A stretch of DNA of 11,331 bases from Euperipatoides rowelli (Eukaryota; Onychophora; Udeonychophora; Euonychophora; Peripatopsidae). Numbering within the stretch: position 1 is the stretch's first letter; each line of letters starts with the position of its first letter. Below, one piece after another: positions 1 through 8,404 of the stretch. The notes below the pieces were generated by a model. The model did not search any database and was not told where the DNA came from. It saw nothing but the letters and a program-made list of their open reading frames with translations. The position numbers and the translations under genes are program-made. The stretch is taken from the NCBI GenBank assembly GCA_003024985.2, contig PXIH01S0018483.1. The stretch is one strand, 5' to 3'.

Positions 1-295
1 CGTAGATTAATTACATATCTAACCTTTACCCTTACCTGGCTAACCCATATTCCAACTATGTGTGAAATACACTTTCGTGTGAAATACACTATGCCTAATT
101 ATATGCCTGTTATTAATAATCAAAATGTGAAATACACGTTCATGTGAAATGTTTAGTTTTAAAATTAGAAACATCATCGTTTATTAATTAATATCATAAT
201 CTTTTGCTGATCCCTAACTACCGTAAGTTAATTACATATCTTACCTTTACCCTTACCCTGAACCCTAACTCCAACTATGTGTGAAATTCACTATA
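1..295 (+). repeat. Nested tandem repeat with degenerate telomere-like tracts, copy 1
   Basis: Units beginning CGTAGATTAATTACATAT start at 1 and 222, a period of about 221. Each contains CCTTTACCCTTACC, then CCAACTATGTGTGAAAT. Inside the first unit the motif GTGAAATACAC recurs at short intervals. Tracts such as ACCCTTACCCTGAACCCTAA resemble degraded CCCTAA repeats, but no true telomeric array is present. Confidence 0.75.
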
Positions 296-697
296 TGTCA
301 ACCCTATAATAATGAATAGGTGACATTTTGGAATCTTATAATGATATTCGGAAGATAAACCATACACTATTTTCCAACCCAATGATAGTTATCTCTTCCA
401 AAATAATTGAAAATGTGAAGTAAACAACAATATGCTATATTAAAATCTAATAAACAATTAATAATGATACTTAAAAATCATTAAGAATATAAATGAAAAT
501 GAATATTAGTAATTTAAACTTACCGCCTGCATCATGGTGATCGTATACAAAAATCGCCTAGCGTCTGGTTTTCAGACTACACCCAGCACTTTAACTATGT
601 CATTAAATTTATCAACAACTTATGTCTGGAAGTATCTACGTCAAAAATTGGCGGCCATTTTAAAAGCAGAACACAAAATTGCAACCCCCCCCCCCCC
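1..697 (+). mobile_element. Copy 1 of a dispersed TIR element, right-hand part (left side cut by window edge)
   Basis: This stretch aligns in order and orientation with 3932-4702. Shared blocks include the CGTAGATTAATTACATAT unit starts, GGTGACATTTTGGAAT (about 320 and 4305), GATATTCGGAAGATAA (about 343 and 4328), AAAAATCGCCTAGCGTCTGG (about 548 and 4555) and GGCGGCCATTTTAAAAGC (about 650 and 4662). The right terminal repeat, about 639-688, runs into a 13-base C run at 685-697. The reading frame at 534-734 is not a gene: the part shared with copy 2 follows the terminal repeat, and the rest is not conserved. The left end lies outside the window. Confidence 0.75.
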
Positions 698-1077
698 TAT
701 CTCAAGCCATCACAAAAAGGGCCACTTTTTTTAAAAAAAACTTTAAGTTTGCTTAATTAAGTTTTTAACTTTACACGTCACAGTCTATTATTTTAGGCTG
801 TAGATGAAATAAATAAAATAATTTTAATTCTTTCATTTCTACTTCCATTTCTTAATTCTTTTTACGTTCCCATCAGTGTTTTAAAATAAAGCTCATTTAT
901 TTATTTTTTTAATTTTTAAATACATTACTGTAATTCTTTTGGATAATAAAATTTTGTTTAAAAAAAAAAAAACACTGATACACACAAACTAAACCTTTCT
1001 AAATGTTATTTATCTTGTTTGAATCATTCTTAATAGAAGTTGCTCAGGTCATTCTTTATTTATTTAAGTCTTAACAT
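698..1077. other. AT-rich non-coding stretch
   Basis: No gene is seen. It contains runs of T and A (about 724-741 and 960-973) and degenerate ATTT tracts near 895-925. Immediately right of copy 1, GGGCCAC followed by long T and A runs may still belong to the outer end of that element. Confidence 0.5.
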
Positions 1078-1158
1078 AATAAATAAATAAATAAATAGTC
1101 ACATGATAACATCATGTGACTATCTATTTATTATATTAATAAATAAATAAATAATAAA
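1078..1158. repeat. AAAT microsatellite interrupted by a hairpin
   Basis: AATA-type tetranucleotide tracts at about 1078-1097 and 1137-1158 flank a perfect 11-bp inverted repeat: ATAGTCACATG (1095-1105), a 7-base loop ATAACAT, and CATGTGACTAT (1113-1123). Pairing continues outward between the left AAAT tract and CTATTTATTATATT. The hairpin could be the core of a small foldback element. Confidence 0.8.
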
Positions 1159-1654
1159 GCTATTGCCTGTATTGTCTTTAAATTTTTCTAGTAAATTTAG
1201 CTAAGATTAATTGTTCTCAAAATTTGAATATTACTCAAAATTATTTAAGATCAACAATTTCTACTGAGAGGTGACCCCAGCCAAAAAATGTCTAAGGTAA
1301 GGCCCCTGAGTTTGTAGTTGCACCCCTTGTTTAAGGACACTAACCAGCTGTAGTTAAACCCATTTTTGAGCCCTAGGCCACTTCATTATATATACCACAT
1401 TTTTTTAATAAAGCCTAATATAGTCAAATAAATATTTTAAAATCATAACATGTAGGTAACAATAATCTTTTTATGTCCAGATTTGTGCCTGTTGCACCTT
1501 ATTACAGGTCTCTAAAATTATTGACAATAATCTTTTCCCCTATTAGGCTCATTTTCTATACTAGTCGAAACCCGTCGAAATTGAAGTTAATATTTTTTTT
1601 GGCCCAGCATTTTGTGTCATGTTTGGAACTATGGTAAACACTCCCATGTTATTT
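1159..1654. other. Non-coding stretch, unassigned
   Basis: No gene, RNA or repeat is recognised. 1262-1385 is noticeably richer in G and C than its surroundings (GAGGTGACCCCAGCC, GTAAGGCCCCTGAG), which may mark an old insertion, but no ends were found. One base at 1657, just after this stretch, is unresolved. Confidence 0.4.
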
Positions 1655-2352
1655 GCNTCCTTTGTGGTGTAACCTGTGACTAGGTGGCTCTTACGAGTCA
1701 CTAAAAGGCAGCTTTCTTTGTGTCACTAAAGGGTGACTTCCTTTGTGGTGTAACAAATGAGTAAAGTGCAGCTTCCTTTGTTGTGTAACACTTGATTAAA
1801 GGTGGCTTCCTTTGAGTCACTAAAGGCTGGCTTCAATTTGAGTTACTAAAGGGCGGTTTCTTTTGTGTCTCTAAAGGTTGGCTTCCTTTATGGTGTAACA
1901 TATGACTATAGGTGGATTTCTTTGTCACTAAGGGTTGCTTCCTTGTGTCACTAAAGGCAGCTTCCTTTGTGGTGTTACACTTGACCTTTGTGTCACTGAA
2001 GGGCGGCTTCCTGTGTGGTGTAACACTTGACTAAAGGTGGCTTCCTTTGAGTCACTAAAAGGTGGCTTCTTTTGTGTCATTAAAGGTGTAACAAATAACT
2101 AAGATGGATTCCTTTGAGTTACTAAATGTTGGCTTCCTTTGAGTCACTAAATGTTGACTTCCTTTGAGTCACTAAAGTGTGGCTTCCTTTGAGTTACTAA
2201 AGAGTGGCTTCTTTTGAGTCACTAAAAGGTGGCTCTTTTGTGGTGTAACTCATGAATAAAAGCCCCTTCCTTTGATTCACTAAAGGGCGGCTTCTTTTGT
2301 GTCCTACAGTTGGCTTCCTTTGTGGCGTAACACATGACTAAAGACAGCTTTC
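1655..2352 (+). repeat. Minisatellite with two unit lengths (about 25 and about 35 bp)
   Basis: About 27 consecutive imperfect units share the start GGNGGCTTCCTTTG and the end CTAAA. Class A (about 24-26 bp) has AGTCA or TGTCA between these parts. Class B (about 34-35 bp) has TGGTGTAACACATGA in the same place. The classes differ by about 10 bp and are mixed: for example five A units in a row near 2106-2230, and B units near 1740, 1770, 1885, 2010, 2230 and 2310. Five A units contain TGAGTCA, the AP-1 consensus. There is no reading frame. The units have diverged, which suggests an old array. Confidence 0.9.
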
Positions 2353-2530
2353 TTTGAGATGGTAGATGCATGGCCCCTTGAGGTGGTATATGGTATCCAT
2401 TTTGAACTAATAGAAAGATTGGAGGAGATGGTAATAGTGGCTTTTTTGAGGTGCTAGATGGTGGTCCTTTAATGTCATGTGACTAAATGCTGCAATCTGA
2501 TAGGATGGTGCTTCCTTTGTGGCATCTGAA
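2353..2530 (+). repeat. Degenerate continuation of the minisatellite
   Basis: Scattered unit-like pieces remain (GTGGCTTTTTTGAGG near 2438, ATGTCATGTGACTAAATGC near 2474, GGTGCTTCCTTTGTGGCAT near 2506), separated by unrelated sequence including GAGGTGGTATATGG. It is probably a decayed edge of the array. Confidence 0.5.
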
Positions 2531-3156
2531 TGCCCTTTTCATGCCTATTTATTGTGTTTAGTATACTGAATGCCACATCTATCACCCCATATGTATGATA
2601 TTTTCCTTAAAATCAGAGAATCAGTGGATATGTTTGCAAATACCCATCAGGTTAGGTTTGTGTATTTATGAATAATTTTGATTCTATAAATCAAATAAGT
2701 ATTGTTTTCTCAAAGCTGTGCATATGGACTGTTTTCTTCTCACAGGTGGATTTTCGTTATATTAATTTCATTTTACATAGTTTAAGACTGGCATTGTATA
2801 CGGAATTTCTTCCATATATCTATCGAGCTATTCAACGATTGTTCCTATATTAAAAAATATTTTAATATATTTTTAATTTTAATATTTTTTTTTTTTTGAT
2901 TATATTATTATTATTTTTTTCTGACCTTTGTCCATTATTTTTTTATTTTTAGGAATGGGAATCTATAGATGAACTTAGTGTTGAATGTAAGTACTTTTAA
3001 AATGATTTTAGATTATAAGATTTAATCTTTTTTTTTTTTTTGTATTATCAAAGCTATTTTCAATTTTGTCAATTTAAGTTTATTTTACCAAAAAAAATGT
3101 CTAATTCATCAAATTTTCTTATTTCATTTAAAAAGATGTGAAAATCTAAGTTTTAT
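2531..3156. other. AT-rich non-coding stretch with a weak candidate micro-exon
   Basis: Apart from the candidate at 2953-2986, only T-rich low-complexity sequence is seen (about 2850-2950 and 3028-3042). The open frame at 2668-2853 contains a splice-acceptor-like TTCTTCTCACAG near 2745, but its translation matches nothing I know and its codons look like random AT-rich DNA. Confidence 0.4.
2953..2986 (+). other. Weak candidate micro-exon (34 bp), unidentified
   Basis: A T-rich tract ending TTTTTAG precedes 34 bases that read E-W-E-S-I-D-E-L-S-V-E in one frame, while the other two + frames contain stops. A consensus donor, GTAAGT, follows. It does not match any part of GRK2/3 that I recognise. 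Its length is not a multiple of three, so simple inclusion between the known neighbours of the GRK exon would shift the frame. It may be an exon of another transcript or chance splice-like signals in AT-rich DNA. Confidence 0.15.
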
Positions 3157-3202
3157 ACAATGTTGGAAAATTCTGATGATGTCATCGTTTACATCATCTT
3201 AA
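3157..3202 (+). repeat. Fragment of a dispersed sequence, inverted copy at 11207-11251
   Basis: ACAATGTTGGAAAATTCTGA followed by TGATGTCATC and TTACATCATCTTAA matches the reverse complement of 11207-11251 at all but a few of about 45 positions. Read in the same frame, both copies give T-M-L-E-N-(S/T)-D-D-V-I-x-Y-I. Outside this block the two places do not align, so one or both are truncated. Confidence 0.7.
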
Positions 3203-3295
3203 GCACAAATCCAAGCAAACACTAGTGTTGTATCTCAGACTCCACCTAACCCTTCTGCCAATTAAAGGATCTCTTACTTTAACAGTACTCTAACC

Positions 3296-3433
3296 CTAAC
3301 TCCATTTTAAGCATTATAGCCTATTAAAAATAAGTAATAAATAAAATAGCAACCAATCAGAAGTCGTCTTGCAGATAGAATGCAAGCTAACCTCTGATTG
3401 GCTGTTTAAGTCTAAAGAGTATGGTGGAGTTAG
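3296..3433. repeat. Foldback with CCAATCAGA arms
   Basis: Nested inverted repeats occur in matching order: CTAACTCCA (3296-3304) with TGGAGTTAG (3425-3433), CCAATCAGA (3353-3361) with TCTGATTGG (3393-3401), and CTTGCA (3368-3373) with TGCAAG (3381-3386) around a 7-base loop. The left arm carries an extra AT-rich stretch (about 3325-3350). It resembles a decayed palindromic miniature element. Confidence 0.7.
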
Positions 3434-3532
3434 TCAAGCAAACAGCTGATTTTTACTTCAATTTGTGTCAAGACAATAGCGCAACTATATGGTTGACATG
3501 ATAGACAAAGTTTAAGGGGCCCCAATCGGGAC

Positions 3533-3584
3533 GATTGCAGTTTTGTGTTCCATTTATTTTCAAAATGGCCACCGGGTCTTGACG
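3533..3584. repeat. Left terminal inverted repeat of copy 2
   Basis: Its reverse complement matches both right ends (about 639-688 and 4651-4702). Shared landmarks are TTGCAG or TTGCAA, TTTTGTGTTC, AAAATGGCC and TTGACG. Just outside is a perfect short inverted repeat, CAATCG-GGA-CGATTG (3523-3537), which overlaps the outer edge and may be part of the terminus. Confidence 0.7.
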
Positions 3585-3606
3585 AAAATTACCGATAATA
3601 AGCAGA

Positions 3607-3789
3607 CACCTTTCTAATTTCATTACATACGAAATTGAGATTTATTTATATAAATTCTAATTAACTGTAAGATTTCATAAAAATAAATATTTTATTACTG
3701 AGTAATAAAAGCTTTATTTTTATAAAATCTTAATTAAAATGTATATAAATAAATCTTTCATTTGCGCATATAATGAAATTAGGAAGGTG
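3607..3789. repeat. 183-bp foldback (near-perfect palindrome) inside the TIR element
   Basis: The left arm (3607-3699) starts CACCTTTCTAATTTCATTA. The reverse complement of the right arm starts CACCTTCCTAATTTCATTA. The arms, about 93 and 89 bases, stay matched to the centre with scattered substitutions and one six-base gap. The centre is TTTATTACT-G-AGTAATAAA (3691-3709), leaving almost no loop. No protein is encoded. It may be a small palindromic element nested in the larger one, or part of its design; the window contains no second copy to decide. Confidence 0.85.
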
Positions 3790-3893
3790 AAAATTAATCA
3801 TTAGTAATATACGTCAGTTAAAAATGGAATATTATTTTTAAAAAAAACGAATGCTAAGAATATTTTTAGTCTTAAAATCATAGTATATTAAAT

Positions 3894-4300
3894 GATATCC
3901 TAATCTTATGCTGATCCCTAACTCCAGCTACCGTAGGTTAATTACATATCTAACCTTTACCCTTACCCTAATTCCTAACTCCAACTATGTATGAAATACA
4001 CTTTCCTGTGAAATACACTATGCCTAATTATATGCCTGTTAATATTCAAAATGTGAAATATACTTTTCTGTGAAATACACTATGCTTAATTATATGCCTG
4101 TTAATATTCAAAATGTGAAATATACTTTCCTGTGAAATGTTTAGTTTTTCGTTTATTAATTAATATCCTAATCTTATGCTGATCCCTAACTCCAACTAGC
4201 CTACCGTAGATTAATTACATATCTAACCTTTACCTTACCCTGATCCCTAGCTCTAACTATGTGTGAAATACACTTTAGTGTGAAATACACTATGCCTAAT
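3894..4300 (+). repeat. Nested tandem repeat with degenerate telomere-like tracts, copy 2
   Basis: AATATCCTAATCTTATGCTG occurs near 3894 and again near 4161. The CGTAGRTTAATTAC unit starts are 3932 and 4204, a period of about 272. Within the first unit a 62-bp sub-unit starts at 3987 (64 bp), 4051 and 4113 (partial), built from GTGAAATAYAC, ATGCCTAATTATATGCC and TGTTAATATTCAAA. Copy 1 lacks one of these sub-units, which explains most of the difference in period. Confidence 0.8.
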
Positions 4301-4650
4301 TATAGGTGACATTTTGGAATTTTCTAATGATATTCGGAAGATAAGCCATACACTATTTTCCAACCGAATGATAGTTATATATATCTCTTCCAAAATAATT
4401 GAAAATGTGAATTAAACATAGACGCTATATTAGAATCTAATAAACAATGAATACCGATAATGATACATAAAAAACATTAAGCATATAAATGAAAATTAGT
4501 AATTTAAACATGGCAACTGTATAGAATTTCTAAAACAAATCTATGCATGCTCTACAAAAATCGCCTAGCGTCTGGATCTCAGACTTCACCTTGCCCTTTA
4601 CCCAAGTCATTAAATTTATCAACAAAATTACATACATCTGGAAGTATCTA

Positions 4651-4702
4651 CCTCAAAAATTGGCGGCCATTTTAAAAGCGGTACACAAAATTCAATCTCC
4701 CC
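4651..4702. repeat. Right terminal inverted repeat of copy 2
   Basis: It contains CCTCAAAAATTGGCGGCC, then ATTTTAAAAGCGGTACACAA and ends ATTCAATCTCCCC. It is very close to the right end of copy 1 and inverted relative to 3533-3584. The sequence after the C run is unrelated to that after copy 1, which supports a boundary here. Confidence 0.7.
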
Positions 4703-4708
4703 ATTTAA

Positions 4709-5095
4709 AAATAATTATCTTAAATTTCATGTTAATTAATGAGATTTTTTTTTTAACATCTTAACATATGTAGCCTAACGTTTATTATGAAATGAACATT
4801 TTTGCTTTTAATGCAATAGAGTTTAGAAATTATTTGAAAAAGTAATGAGAAAATCAAAGATTATTAAGAAGATCTAAAATGTAGTTTTCTGTACTTCACT
4901 GAATCAGCATTAGAGAAATATTGACACCTGTGTTTCCTACCCTGGGCATAATTACAATTTACATGGGCATAGGCCTGGGTAGGGCCGGGTCTAGCTACGC
5001 CACTGTTTATACTCTCATTTAAATATTTTATTTCCCTATTGTAATGATTTATTAACTCTTTAGTGTCTTCTTTCATATTTACACTTTGATCTGAT
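4709..5095. other. Non-coding stretch containing a possible transposon-end sequence
   Basis: The notable part is 4934-5005, richer in G and C. Read on the minus strand it begins CAGTGGCGTAGCTAGACCC. It contains an imperfect inverted repeat, CCTACCC (4936-4942) with GGGTAGG (4977-4983). CAGTGGCGTAGC-type sequences recur in animal genomes, often at the ends of repeats (general recollection, not checked). The minus-strand frame at 4864-5076 crosses this piece and is not a credible gene. Confidence 0.4.
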
Positions 5096-5715
5096 TTAAC
5101 AATGACATACTATAGCAATAATACTGTATGTGATGAGGTAATTGTAATCACTGATGATAATAAAAATGTGAAATTGTTATCAATGACATAACAAATATGG
5201 ATTAAGTAATTGTATTAGCATAGCATAAAATAGGATTAATTTTTCATAATGACAGCTTATAATAGCATTAATTGTCATTAATGATATAAATCTGGATTAA
5301 TTGACAGTGCATAATTATAGAATTAATCATAATCACTGACAAAGCATAAATGAAACTTAACATTGTCATTAATAACTGCATAAATTTGGCTTAATTGAAA
5401 TGTAATCAATAACATAAATTAAGTAATTGTAATAATGTAACACAAAAATGGGATTAATTAATCATAAACAATGACAGCTTAAAACAGAATTGTCACCAAT
5501 GACATCATAAATTTAGATTAATTATCATAAATGACAGCATAATTATAGGATTAATTAGGCTAATCATAAACAATGACAAAAGATGAAATGTAACATTAAT
5601 TGTTATCAATAAAAACATAATTCTGCCTTAATTAAAATGTAATCAATGACTTAAAATAAATTATAATTAATGAGAGCATGAATACATGATTGATTGTAAC
5701 CAATAAATGATCTAT
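5096..5715. repeat. AT-rich higher-order satellite-like array
   Basis: Short blocks recur throughout: GGATTAATT, CATAAACAATGACAGC, ATTGTCATTAATGA, TGTAATCAATRAC and AATGACA. On a larger scale the blocks repeat in the same order every 217-237 bp: TTAAGTAATTGTA at 5202 and 5419, TGAAAY-TAACATT at 5351 and 5584, and TTAATTRAAATGTAATCAAT at 5391 and 5628. The region therefore holds about two and a half long units, each made of shorter related ones of roughly 45-60 bp. There is no coding content. Confidence 0.75.
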
Positions 5716-6830
5716 GGACACTCATTTAGCGTAATTGATTGTAGCCTATATTACTATGTTTTAGTTTTTTGTAACCACCATTGTAGTTTAAAATGCAATT
5801 ATTTTAATCGATGGATCTCAGGACACAATTGTCAATTAAGTTTGGAAAACTTACTCATCGTGATTGACTCAAATTCTTCAGATCCATAACTTCTGTTGGT
5901 ATTAATGGGCCTCATTAGGGACAATCACATATTTAAAAACATGAACAATTGGTTTTTTTTAAAATGCTAATTTGCTGTTTTATTTAACAAAAATTTAAAT
6001 TTTCATTATTTTTATTATACAATTTTTTTTCCCACTTTGCCCTTCCCATCCTCCCCATTTTACATTTTATATCAATTTATTGTATTATAATGTTAATTAA
6101 TTCTATATTTTTTAAGGTCAGCATAAATTTTATTTTAAATAATTACTACTCCTTAATTTAGTGTTTATCAATTTCTAGGTTTTTTTTTTTATATTTTTAC
6201 ATCTATCCACAAAGTAGTCTCATTTTATTGTATTAAAAAAAATCAATTTTTAAAAATATCAAACTTCTGTAAATTTCTGTTATGTTTTAACAGTTCTGTT
6301 ACAGCAGTGCAATTTTGTTAAAATTGCAGCTATTTTGCATTAAAATGAAAAGTGTTGGTCATTTAGGGTCACTCTTCTCAAATTTCTTGGTATTATTTTT
6401 TAAATGAATAGAATAAGAAATATCTGTTATTTTTAATTATTTGTTATTACAAACTTGTTAGAATTGGAACTATTTTTTCAAGCTGCATAACATAGTTCAC
6501 TTCAATTATGATCACATGTGAACTAAGCAAGTAAATTTTTCTTTTGATTACACCTCTCAAAATTCTTTTTCTTTAAAAAAAACATATTGCAAAAACTACC
6601 CATAAGTCTAATCTTCATACAATTTCTATTTCTTTTTAAGCAACAGTTTAATTCTATGAGAAGATAGTCATGAGACTCATAAAATTGAGTAATTTGACTC
6701 AGAAAAAAAAAAACTTGCTGCAAGTGTTACTATAAATAACTTGTCATAATAAATGAAAATTGAAAACTAAGATATTGTTTCATCTAATGACTATTGTTAT
6801 TGTATAATTAGTATAAATAAAATATATTCA
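5716..6830. other. AT-rich non-coding stretch
   Basis: No gene or mobile element is recognised. Open frames at 5707-5889 (+) and 6523-6723 (-) have no family resemblance and look like chance. Short inverted repeats are noted separately at 6308-6328, and AGTTCAC (6494-6500) pairs with GTGAACT (6518-6524). Confidence 0.4.
6308..6328. repeat. Short perfect hairpin
   Basis: TGCAATTTT (6308-6316), loop GTT, AAAATTGCA (6320-6328). AGC and GCT flank it with a two-base offset, allowing a slightly longer stem. No terminator-like or RNA-gene context is evident in this eukaryotic intron. Confidence 0.7.
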
Positions 6831-8404
6831 CAGGTTCATATGTGTTTATTCGGCCTAGTATAAACCAAGTTCAGTTTATTTGATGGCTTAATTACTCCTA
6901 GTTGAGGTTCTACTCAAGGTTTGGGTATCATCCTTTTTAATCCTATATTTTCTTTTCTTTCACATGTAAAAGTTTCCATATGGTACACTTTATCTAGGCT
7001 AGCATCTTTGGTTAGTTTGCCGTACAAGTTCACAGGCTTATAGAAGAATAAGTTTATTCAGCCAATTTGATAATCAGTCCCATAGCACACACCACAGACA
7101 TTTATTACATTCTATTAATTTAATAAATAATATCAAAAATAATTGAGAGAAGTGACAACAAATTAAAAATGGTTGTGACAAGCTTACTATATGCATAAAA
7201 ATAAAATTGATCATATATATAATTGCATACCAGTTGGAGCAAGTTTCTTTAGGCGTTAATCATAAGCCACGCAAATGTCTAGAAAGTGCAATGAAAAATA
7301 AAAATACATTCATATAAAATTATATATGTACAATAAGCAACAATGTATTGCTACACCAGTGTACTTAATGTGCTGTTGATCAGATTGGACATTGGATATT
7401 CAAGTCATGACGCCCTCTGGTTGTATTGCTTATAACTTCTCCAAACCCAAACTCTTATTACCCAATCTTAATTCAAATAACTGAATCAGTAAATATGCTT
7501 AAGAGTTGATTTGAAGATTACTATAAAACAGGTAAAACACAGAATGTGCACATTTATTATTCACCTATTTTAATTAGAGGGCAGATTGGATGGCCAAGGT
7601 TTACATCGGTCTTTTGTCAGATAGTTATTTATTTTTGAAGTGGTAAAGAGTAACACCAGGTGCATTGCATTATTTGCTATTTAGATATCAAGTAATGTCT
7701 CAATCAAAGAAATTAAATGGTTTCAAAAATTAAAAATATTAGATTTAACTTAGAGTATGGTATATAAGAGTATTGCGTTCATTTGAGCCAAAAGACGTGA
7801 GGAATCTAATCATAAGATTTCTTGTGAGGTTTACCATCTTTAGATACTAGTTCACTATTGCTAAAAAAAAATAAAAAATGTAGAAAATTATTGGCTTAAA
7901 GTGTAGTGTGTCTTACAGTCATTGTCACCGCCACATTGGCTGCAAATAAATGAATGCAAGGTTGTTATGAAGCAACTGTCTTTAGAACTTTGACCCAGTG
8001 AATTAAAATTTTCCTCATACTTAAATTTTGAAATGGAAATGGTTAACCCCTTTTTCTGATAACGATTATCCATCTCTATACTTTGAAAATACTATGATAC
8101 TGAGCCAGACGCTAACTTAATAAAAAAATCAACGCTTACAATCAAACTTTTTGAAACGCTCAGATAGCTTTGAAGTGAAATAAACAATTTAAACAAATGT
8201 GTTTGATTAAGGCGATCACTAAATCTCTCGCATTAAGATATTCTCTTTAACGTCTAATAATATACGAGGATCACAAAGATTGGAAAATAAAGTTATCCAT
8301 CAAATATAGCCTCTGTCTGGAGGATTTCTTTTTTTCCGAATTTAAATGCAGCGCAAAGAGTTGAGCCAATTAATATAATTATATTTTTTAAAAAATGAAG
8401 ATTG
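6831..8404. other. Non-coding stretch, probably intronic
   Basis: No gene, RNA or clear mobile element is seen. Two weak similar pieces occur about 200 bp apart (TTCACAGG followed by TTTATTCGGCC near 6829-6855, and TTCACAGG followed by TTTATTCAGCC near 7029-7062). GGTTGTATTGCTTATAACT at 7419-7437 recurs exactly at 9001-9019. The minus-strand frame at 7888-8073 is not supported as coding. Confidence 0.4.

Larger units (their letters stand above)
3512..4708 (+). mobile_element. Copy 2 of the dispersed element: candidate complete non-autonomous DNA transposon with TIRs
   Basis: The two ends are inverted repeats of each other. The left end, about 3533-3584, reads GATTGCAGTTTTGTGTTCC, then CAAAATGGCCACC and TTGACG. 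The reverse complement of the right end, about 4651-4702, reads GATTGAATTTTGTGTACC, then TAAAATGGCCGCC and TTGAGG. A gap of about four bases separates the matching blocks. The interior holds, in order, a 183-bp foldback (3607-3789), about 100 bp of unassigned sequence, nested tandem repeats (3894-4300) and a non-repetitive right part shared with copy 1. There is no reading frame for a transposase. TTAA occurs just outside each end (3512-3515 and 4705-4708), as would fit a TTAA-targeting element, but such AT-rich flanks make this weak. The exact boundaries are uncertain by several bases. Confidence 0.65.

Noticed and set aside
534-734. Open frame on the + strand, and its relative at 4543-4764, both containing Q-K-L-A-A-I-L-K-A
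   Set aside because: The shared residues come from the terminal repeat shared by the two element copies. Upstream of it the translations diverge and are frame-shifted relative to each other, so there is no sign of selection on protein.
1655-2352. CRISPR array, because of the regular repeats
   Set aside because: The units are directly tandem, vary in sequence, and have no unique spacers; the surroundings are eukaryotic.
2668-2853. Open frame on the + strand with an internal TTCTTCTCACAG acceptor-like site
   Set aside because: The residue composition is typical of AT-rich non-coding DNA (Phe, Ile, Leu, Tyr), with no known domain.
3930-3980. True telomeric repeats (CCCTAA)n
   Set aside because: Only short degenerate tracts occur, spaced within longer units; no run of exact hexamers is present.
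1-4708. The direct repeats at 1-697 and 3932-4702 as the LTRs of a retrotransposon
   Set aside because: The ends of the complete copy are inverted repeats of each other, the repeats lack TG..CA ends, and the 3 kb between them has no gag or pol-like frame and no primer-binding site. Two separate insertions fit better.
4864-5076. Minus-strand open frame of 70 codons
   Set aside because: It crosses the possible transposon end at 4934-5005 and AT-rich sequence on both sides, with no family resemblance.
7888-8073. Minus-strand open frame ending in a Cys-rich stretch (C-S-Q-C-G-G-D-N-D-C), with TTTATTTGCAG and GTAAGAC splice-like signals around a 23-bp piece
   Set aside because: It is antisense to the GRK gene and very short, and only a few residues look non-random. 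No known domain is recognised, so it is not reported as an exon.
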